From the NCBI RefSeq assembly GCF_029320955.1, contig NZ_CP119757.1:3906001-3970000 (forward strand): a stretch of DNA of 64,000 bases. The letters are read 5' to 3'. The DNA comes from Flavobacterium sp. YJ01. Its GTDB lineage: Bacteria; Bacteroidota; Bacteroidia; Flavobacteriales; Flavobacteriaceae. How positions within the stretch are numbered: the stretch's first letter is position 1; the number at the start of each line of letters is the position of its first letter. The notes under the pieces are model-generated. The model worked only from the letters and a program-made list of their open reading frames with translations. It searched no databases and had not been told where the DNA came from. The position numbers were made by a program, and so were the translations under genes. Of the stretch, positions 59,047-64,000 are shown one piece after another.

Positions 59047-59615
59047 TACTTCCTCGGTATCCATTTCACTTCCTCCGCTTTAAGGTCTGAGGACAACTTT
59101 CGTGCCAAGACAAAAAGGTAGTCAGAAAGTCGGTTTAAGTACATAATTGCGATTTCAGGAACATGTTCATTATGGCTTAAATGTACAGCTAAACGCTCGG
59201 CGCGACGGCAAATACAACGGGCTATATGACAATGTGACACGGTTGGATGGCCGCCTGGCAAAACAAAATGCGTCATTTGTGGAAGACTTTCTTCCATTTT
59301 ATCTATTTCGTTTTCCAATAATTCAATATCAGAATCAATTATTCCAAGATTTTCAAGACGAAGTTTTCCATTTTTTAAAACTTCTTTTTCTTGTGGAGTT
59401 GCCAACATGGCACCAACTGTAAAAAGGCGATCCTGAATTTCTATTAAAATAGTTTTATAATGCGAGTCCATTTCCTGATCGCGAATTAATCCGATATATG
59501 AATTCAATTCATCAACAGTTCCATAACTGTCAATTCTTATGTGGTCTTTTGGTACACGGGTTCCGCCAAAAAGTGCGGTTGTGCCTTTATCGCCTGTTTT
59601 GGTATATACTTTCAT
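59046..59615 (-). CDS. ATP:cob(I)alamin adenosyltransferase (PduO/MMAB type)
   Basis: Makes adenosylcobalamin, the cofactor of methylmalonyl-CoA mutase, and delivers it to the enzyme. 189 residues forming a helix bundle; ATP-binding N-terminus KVYTKTGDKGTTALFGGTRV, DSYGTVDELNSYIGLI, and the conserved FVLPGG followed by RCICRRAERLAVHL with the key Arg residues. Functionally linked to mutA, mutB and meaB in this window, though not adjacent. The end of the gene touches a repeat. Confidence 0.94.
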   Translation of the reverse strand: MKVYTKTGDKGTTALFGGTRVPKDHIRIDSYGTVDELNSYIGLIRDQEMDSHYKTILIEIQDRLFTVGAMLATPQEKEVLKNGKLRLENLGIIDSDIELLENEIDKMEESLPQMTHFVLPGGHPTVSHCHIARCICRRAERLAVHLSHNEHVPEIAIMYLNRLSDYLFVLARKLSSDLKAEEVKWIPRK

Positions 59616-59670
59616 TTTTTTTTAAGGTTCTAAGATGCTAAGATGCTAAGTTTTTTTGTAACTGAAATTT

Positions 59671-60348
59671 TTAAAGACCAATCCTCTCTAATCTTTTAAT
59701 TTCCATTTCTTTACTAAAAAAGGTATCCATAGAAATTTGTTTTTCTAAAAGTTGCCATTTAGGGTTTTCTGGTAAATGTTCTAAAATAAAATCTTCAGGA
59801 TTGTCTAGTAAGTAACGGACGCATAATTGTTTTTCGAAGATTAATTTTCCATTTTCATTTTCAAAAGCGCTGCCTGCACCCCAAGTCACATCTATGAATT
59901 CCCACTTGTCATACATTTTAACGATGTTCCATGCATGATTTACTTCTTTTAAATATTCTCCGTTATACCCATATCCTTTGGCGTAGCCATTTATTACTTC
60001 ACATTTTATTTTTAAAATAGTACAGATTTCTTTGAATAAATTGGCATACCCAGCACAAACGGACTTTCTGTTTAAAAAAGTAGTTTCTGCTGAAACATCA
60101 CTTATTGTATTGTTTTCGAATGATTCAATGTCATAATCAATGTTTAATGAAATCCAATAGTATATTAATTGTACAAGTTCTTTTTTACTTTTGGCTCCTT
60201 TTGTTAAATATCTGCTTAAGGTTTGTATGTCTTTAGTTTCTAATTCAGGTGCTTTTTCTACATATTCGATTAATCGATAAAAAGATTGATTTTGAGCATT
60301 AATTGAAATTGTAAAAAGAAAAATAAATAAGATCGTGATTTTTTTCAT
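59671..60348 (-). CDS. Secreted transglutaminase-like domain protein
   Basis: 225 residues with signal peptide (1-18, ending INAQ) and a transglutaminase/peptidase core: Cys98 (KSVCAGYANLFKEI), His138 (EVNHAWNIV) and Asp153 (EFIDVTWGAG) form the expected triad. GYAKGYGY lies between them. Periplasmic or outer-surface hydrolase or cross-linking enzyme; many bacterial members are proteases. Substrate unknown. It is followed, after 47 bases, by no co-directional partner with a clear link. Confidence 0.88.
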   Translation of the reverse strand: MKKITILFIFLFTISINAQNQSFYRLIEYVEKAPELETKDIQTLSRYLTKGAKSKKELVQLIYYWISLNIDYDIESFENNTISDVSAETTFLNRKSVCAGYANLFKEICTILKIKCEVINGYAKGYGYNGEYLKEVNHAWNIVKMYDKWEFIDVTWGAGSAFENENGKLIFEKQLCVRYLLDNPEDFILEHLPENPKWQLLEKQISMDTFFSKEMEIKRLERIGL

Positions 60349-60395
60349 TTAGAGATTAATTAGTTTAAAAGGTTGAAAAAATCAGAAATCTAAAA

Positions 60396-61082
60396 TTATT
60401 TCGTCGTGTCACTTTCGATTAATCCATCTCTTAAACGGATAACTCTGTGTGCGTACGCAGCGATGTCTTCTTCGTGGGTTACTAGAATTACGGTATTTCC
60501 TTGTGCGTGAATATCTCCAAAAAGCTTCATAATTTCTACAGAAGTTTTACTGTCTAAGTTTCCTGTTGGTTCATCGGCCAAAATAATCGAAGGTTTATTT
60601 ACTAAAGCTCTTGCAACTGCAACACGCTGACGTTGACCTCCAGAAAGCTGATTCGGCTGGTGATCCATTCTGTCGGCGAGATTTACTTGCTTTAAAACTT
60701 CGGTTGCACGGGCTATTCTGTCAGATTTTCCATAGCCAGCATAAATCATAGGAAGCGCAACATTATCTAAAGCCGTAGTTCTTGGTAAAAGATTGAAAGT
60801 TTGAAAAACGAAACCAATTTCTTTATTTCTGATTTCGGCTAATTCATCATCTTTCATTTGGCTGACATCTTTTCCGTTCAAAACATAATGTCCAGAAGTT
60901 GGTGTATCTAAACAGCCTAATAAATTCATTAAAGTAGATTTTCCAGATCCAGAAGGTCCCATTAAAGCTACATATTCGCCTTTTTTTATTTCTAAATTAA
61001 TTCCTTTTAAAACATATACGATTTCGTTTCCTAAAACAAAGTTTCGTTTGATGTCGGTTATTTTAATTAATGGTTCAGCCAT
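60396..61082 (-). CDS. ABC transporter ATP-binding protein (LolD/MacB type)
   Basis: ATPase of 228 residues: Walker [11 protein letters not shown]-loop [19 protein letters not shown], signature [15 protein letters not shown], Walker [14 protein letters not shown]-loop [11 protein letters not shown]. This is the LolD/MacB/FtsE class that pairs with FtsX-type permeases. No permease is adjacent. The MacB-like permease at 18010 is a possible partner by type only. The transglutaminase-like gene follows on the same strand. Confidence 0.92.
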   Translation of the reverse strand: MAEPLIKITDIKRNFVLGNEIVYVLKGINLEIKKGEYVALMGPSGSGKSTLMNLLGCLDTPTSGHYVLNGKDVSQMKDDELAEIRNKEIGFVFQTFNLLPRTTALDNVALPMIYAGYGKSDRIARATEVLKQVNLADRMDHQPNQLSGGQRQRVAVARALVNKPSIILADEPTGNLDSKTSVEIMKLFGDIHAQGNTVILVTHEEDIAAYAHRVIRLRDGLIESDTTK

Positions 61083-61339
61083 TTTGGTTTACAATTTTGG
61101 ATTTAAAAGTACGAAACACTTTTCAATAAAAGGATAAGTATCTGATATTTGGTTTTTGTTACAAAAACTCTCCTAGTTTATAATTATATAATAGTTAATC
61201 AACTATATAATTTAAAGATTGTTAAATTTTGTTTGGTTTATTTTGTATAATTATTATTATTTTTTACTTTTTATAATTTTAACGCATAAATAATATTTAA
61301 AAGATGGTAATAATGTAATTTAAGACGTTTTGTTTTAAG
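61083..61339. promoter_or_regulatory. AT-rich divergent region with a small dyad
   Basis: No gene in this 250-base region. It contains the dyad AATTATATAATAGTT / AACTATATAATT (61182-61212), centred on AATC, which may be an operator or hairpin. Confidence 0.35.
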
Positions 61340-61347
61340 TAAATTTG
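61340..61347 (+). promoter_or_regulatory. -7 promoter element of the lipoprotein gene (TAAATTTG)
   Basis: TAnnTTTG match 26 bases before the ATG at 61374. Confidence 0.55.
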
Positions 61348-61373
61348 ATATTATTAATTAAACAATCAAAATT

Positions 61374-62033
61374 ATGAAGAATATCAAAATAGTTACAGGA
61401 ATTGCATTAATAGCATTAAGCTTTACATCATGTAAAGATGAAAAACAGGAAAAAGCGCAGCGAACAATTGATTCTTATGTAGCCTACGTTGATTCGGTTA
61501 AAAATGTAAAAGCCGATGATTTAAAAGAAAATTGGCAAGCTGTAGAAGCAGAATACGATAAAAGATCTGCAGAAGCTAGTTTAGCTTTAGCTGATATTAA
61601 AGATAATGCTGCTCAGACTGAGAAAATAAATACGAGTAAAGCAAAATACGAGGATTTTAAAAACGAAATGACCACCCTTTTAGCCCCACCGGCTCCAAGT
61701 CCTAAACAACAATTGAGAAATGCTTTGTTTGGTGAAGGAAAAATTGGAGACGATATGAGTTTTAACTGGGTAAATGCTCAAAATATTCATAGTGTTTACC
61801 AACAGTTTGTTCATACAGTTGAGAATAATAAAGATAAATATTCTAGAGAAGACTGGGATGAAATTAAAGTATTATACGAAGCATTAGACAGCAGAAAAAA
61901 TACCGTTGAAAAAGAAGGTTTAACTGCTGAGGACAATAGAAAAATTGCAGGTTTGAAAATTAAATTTGCGCCTATGTATACTGTAAATAGAATGGGAGCA
62001 AAGGCAGAAGAGAATAAAGAAGCTAAAAAGTAA
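61374..62033 (+). CDS. Lipoprotein, hypothetical (DUF6565-like)
   Basis: 219 residues with a type II signal peptide: lipobox LSFTSC with Cys20. The residues right after Cys (KDEKQE) are acidic/basic as in the surface-export signals described for Bacteroidota lipoproteins, so it may be placed on the cell surface (inference). The rest is predicted helical and highly charged, with a Pro-rich hinge LAPPAPSP near residue 105. Resembles Flavobacterium DUF6565 proteins; no function known. Confidence 0.78.
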   Translation: MKNIKIVTGIALIALSFTSCKDEKQEKAQRTIDSYVAYVDSVKNVKADDLKENWQAVEAEYDKRSAEASLALADIKDNAAQTEKINTSKAKYEDFKNEMTTLLAPPAPSPKQQLRNALFGEGKIGDDMSFNWVNAQNIHSVYQQFVHTVENNKDKYSREDWDEIKVLYEALDSRKNTVEKEGLTAEDNRKIAGLKIKFAPMYTVNRMGAKAEENKEAKK

Positions 62034-62053
62034 GCTTTAAATTTTGAATTAGT

Positions 62054-62088
62054 AAAAAAAAGACGATCAGGAATGATCGTCTTTTTTT
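62054..62088. terminator. Bidirectional terminator
   Basis: AAAAAAAGACGATCA and TGATCGTCTTTTTTT with a 4-base loop. The minus-strand stop (62087-62089) overlaps its last bases. Confidence 0.85.
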
Positions 62089-62866
62089 ATGCTCGTATTG
62101 TAAAATGTTCTTTTTCTTGCTCGCGTCTAAAGAAAACAAATCCCCATTGAAAAGTATCGATTGTGACTTTAACTTTTGGGTGATTTTTAATGGTTTCCCA
62201 AGCTTCTTCCATTTCTTTTGACCAATGAATATCATCAAAAATCCAAACCGAATCGTTGTTGATTGTTGGTAATAAAAGCTCAAAGTATTCTAAAGTTGCT
62301 TTTTTAGAATGATTTCCGTCGAAATAAATTAAATTGTAGATTTTAGAATTTAGTTTTTCCGAAACTAGAAATGATTCAAACTCTGAAATTATATTTTCTA
62401 CATTATTACAATCAAATTCATCTAATTGATTTTTTGCAATTCCAGATGTATTTGGACAGCCTTCAAGCGTAATCACTTTTGCTTTCGGATTTCCTAAAGC
62501 TAAGGCAGAAGTTGCTAGACCTAAAGATGTTCCGATTTCTAAAATGGTTTCTGGCTGAAAATAATTCGTTACACGAAACAATAATTCTGCTCGTTTTGGT
62601 GAAATTCCTGCCGTTTGTGCAATTTTAGCAATCTGTCTTCGGTTTGATTTGAAAACTTTAGAACCAGCTCCAAAATCGGTTACTTCGATGAAATTTTTAT
62701 TCTTTAAAAGTGATTTTCGGTAATTTTCTAATATGCGATATTGAGGTTTTCTTTTCTTATCATAAAAACATTTCGTTAATAAATTAAAAACAAAAGGCGA
62801 ATGAACGGCGTGTTCATTTTTAGAATTCCAAAGGAACTTTAGATAAGATTTTATTTGAAAAAGCAT
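62087..62866 (-). CDS. Class I SAM-dependent methyltransferase (O-methyltransferase-like)
   Basis: 259 residues. SAM motif ETILEIGTSLGLATSALALG (about 115-134), acidic ribose-binding VITLEGCPN, then LIYFDGNHSKKATLEYFE and WIFDDIHWSKEMEEAW, the metal/substrate Asp pattern of catechol-type O-methyltransferases. The N-terminal part (YLKFLWNSKNEHAVHSPFVFNLLTKCFYD) is typical of a flavobacterial branch. Substrate unknown; cytosolic. The upstream FKBP gene lies 20 bases away on the same strand. Confidence 0.87.
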   Translation of the reverse strand: MLFQIKSYLKFLWNSKNEHAVHSPFVFNLLTKCFYDKKRKPQYRILENYRKSLLKNKNFIEVTDFGAGSKVFKSNRRQIAKIAQTAGISPKRAELLFRVTNYFQPETILEIGTSLGLATSALALGNPKAKVITLEGCPNTSGIAKNQLDEFDCNNVENIISEFESFLVSEKLNSKIYNLIYFDGNHSKKATLEYFELLLPTINNDSVWIFDDIHWSKEMEEAWETIKNHPKVKVTIDTFQWGFVFFRREQEKEHFTIRA

Positions 62867-62886
62867 TAGAAATTTGCAATAAGTGA

Positions 62887-63360
62887 TTAATTTACTTTAA
62901 TCAATTTTACATCAAAAATAAGTACAGAACCTGCAGGAATTCCTCCTCTGTCATAACTTCCGTATCCTAAATGAGCAGGAATCAAAAGTGTTCCGCTACC
63001 ACCTTCTTTAAATAACGGAATTCCTTCTGTCCATCCTTGTATAACTTGATTTAAAGGAAAGGTGATTCCAGCGCTGCTGCTTTGATCAAATGTTTTTCCG
63101 CTTGTGAAAGAACCCGTGTAAGCAACTGTAACAGATGATGTAGCGGTTGGTTGTTTGCCAGTTCCAGGCTCATTAATAATGTAGTATAAACCAGAAGCTG
63201 TTCTTTCTGCTGTTAAATTGTTTTTAGCAATGTAATCCTTAATTTCTTGTTCGTTTTGTTCTTTGTAATCTTTTGCCGGTTCAGATGATGAATCTTTGTC
63301 AGAACTTACACATGAAACAAATAACGTTAAACTAAATAATGCGACTAATAATTTTTTCAT
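62887..63360 (-). CDS. FKBP-type peptidyl-prolyl isomerase lipoprotein
   Basis: 157 residues: type II signal peptide with lipobox FVSC (Cys17), linker, and one FKBP domain (about 60-157). Typical residues are TVAYTGSFTSGKTFDQSS, QVIQGWTEGIPLFKEGGSG, LIPAHLGYGSYDRGGIP and a closing VLIFDVKLIKV. Catalyses proline cis-trans isomerisation at the envelope and probably helps folding of exported proteins. Likely operon with the methyltransferase downstream. Confidence 0.93.
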   Translation of the reverse strand: MKKLLVALFSLTLFVSCVSSDKDSSSEPAKDYKEQNEQEIKDYIAKNNLTAERTASGLYYIINEPGTGKQPTATSSVTVAYTGSFTSGKTFDQSSSAGITFPLNQVIQGWTEGIPLFKEGGSGTLLIPAHLGYGSYDRGGIPAGSVLIFDVKLIKVN

Positions 63361-63418
63361 TGTGGTATTTTATTTTTTAATGGCGGTAAATATAAGGAAA
63401 TTGAAGAATAGTTCTTTT

Positions 63419-63474
63419 GTTTCAGGTTTCAAGTTTCACGTTCCTGCAATAACCTGAAACTTGAAACCTGAAAC
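63419..63474. repeat. TTTCAGGTTTCA-word hairpin
   Basis: GTTTCAGGTTTCAAGTTTCA (63419) and TGAAACTTGAAACCTGAAAC (63455-63474) are exact complements around a short loop, followed by A-run. Terminator-like on the minus strand for the ABC-F gene, and built of echoing words. Confidence 0.7.
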
Positions 63475-63484
63475 AAAAAAAAAC

Positions 63485-64000
63485 TTACCCTTCAATCTTA
63501 GCAGAAAGTTCGAACCAACGTTCTTCTTTAGCGTCGATTTTTTTTATGATGTTTTGCAGTTCATTCGCTTTTTTCTCAATATCAGCATCAGCTACTTTTC
63601 CGTCAGAGAATAATTGTTCGATTTTAGTTTTTTCGATTTCTAAATCTTTTATTTCTCTTTCAATTTTCTGATATTCTTTTTGCTCGTTAAAGCTCAGATT
63701 TCCTGTTGGATTATTTTGTTTCCAGTCTTTCTTTTCTGCTTTGTTTTCTTCTTTTTGAGCAACATCGGCGCTGTCTTCGTAAGCACGGAAATCAGAGTAG
63801 TTTCCTGGAAAATTTTCAATTTCGCCTTGTCCTCTAAAAACAAATAAGTGATCCACAATTTTATCCATGAAATAACGGTCGTGAGAAACCACTAATAAAC
63901 AGCCCGGATAATCTAAAAGAAAACTTTCCAGAACGTTCAAAGTCACAATATCTAAGTCGTTCGTTGGCTCATCAAGAATCAAGAAGTTCGGATTTTGAAT
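63485..64000 (-). CDS. ABC-F family ATPase (Uup-like), 3' part
   Basis: The C-terminal part of a gene whose start lies beyond the window edge; the frame stays open to base 64000. Walker B of the second ATPase domain is [13 protein letters not shown], followed by the H-loop [20 protein letters not shown] linker and the C-terminal coiled coil ([21 protein letters not shown]...) typical of Uup follow. ABC-F proteins act on ribosomes or, for Uup, on branched DNA; no membrane subunit is used. Confidence 0.92.
   Translation of the reverse strand: MQNPNFLILDEPTNDLDIVTLNVLESFLLDYPGCLLVVSHDRYFMDKIVDHLFVFRGQGEIENFPGNYSDFRAYEDSADVAQKEENKAEKKDWKQNNPTGNLSFNEQKEYQKIEREIKDLEIEKTKIEQLFSDGKVADADIEKKANELQNIIKKIDAKEERWFELSAKIEG

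Noticed and set aside
1..64000. CRISPR array or prophage
   Set aside because: No regularly spaced direct repeats of 25-45 bases and no integrase, capsid, terminase or Cas genes were seen. The repeats present are inverted and dispersed.

Overview
The window is a stretch of low-GC chromosome from a member of the Flavobacteriaceae, most likely Flavobacterium. The evidence is: the Bacteroidota -7 promoter word TAnnTTTG sits 15-45 bases before many start codons; Shine-Dalgarno sequences are scarce; SusC-type plug modules and type II signal peptides are present; and the protein variants (shortened DnaJ zinc finger, 1,115-residue SecA, short MutA) are of flavobacterial type. No prophage, IS transposase, integrase or CRISPR array is visible. 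Almost all genes look like vertically inherited core or lineage genes.

Layout. 1-2.8 kb: GNAT, MltG and a lysozyme-like secreted protein. 2.9-7.7 kb (minus): udk, a DivIC/FtsB-like gene, mutA, a tiny membrane gene and mutB/scpA. 8.1-16.4 kb: dienoyl-CoA reductase-like SDR, methionine aminotransferase, TonB-domain protein, an RsmI-family methyltransferase, LMW phosphatase, dnaA, a divergent thioesterase, YigZ, HAD and ribD. 16.5-29.7 kb (mostly plus): GNAT, prmC, a MacB-like permease, hisS, tRNA-Trp, grpE-dnaJ, an ABC-2 exporter pair, a truncated NtrC-type regulator, a one-domain DEAD-like protein, DUF2007, a Cof hydrolase and GNAT. 29.8-39.3 kb: mtaB, an SDR, a scramblase-like protein, and an unusual ECF sigma / plug-bearing anti-sigma / plug-VWA operon. 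39.4-51.8 kb: PPK2, a beta-barrel protein, MATE, an LtaS-like sulfatase, meaB, an Rrf2-oxidoreductase pair, an AEC carrier, 1-Cys peroxiredoxin and a CPA2 antiporter. 52-64 kb: purB, a zinc-less sirtuin, trmH, secA, the PduO-type cobalamin adenosyltransferase, a transglutaminase-like protein, a LolD-like ATPase, lipoproteins, a methyltransferase, FKBP and the 3' part of an ABC-F gene.

Functional links. mutA, mutB, meaB and the adenosyltransferase form one adenosylcobalamin-dependent methylmalonyl-CoA mutase system, spread over about 54 kb. grpE-dnaJ lies behind a good flavobacterial promoter. The Rrf2 gene and the oxidoreductase below it share a TGTAA-N9-TTACA-like dyad, which suggests a small autoregulated thiol or redox switch.

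The most unusual content is between genes. At least four families of long inverted repeats occur. A REP-like family of four copies has arms that covary, and one copy carries mismatched arms from two subtypes. A second class has arms built from echoing 7-9 base words and often ends on, or contains, the stop codons of flanking genes. Some elements are nested three deep. The other strong candidate for undescribed biology is the sigma/anti-sigma/VWA operon, in which both the anti-sigma-like protein and the VWA protein carry SusC plug-like modules without a beta-barrel.
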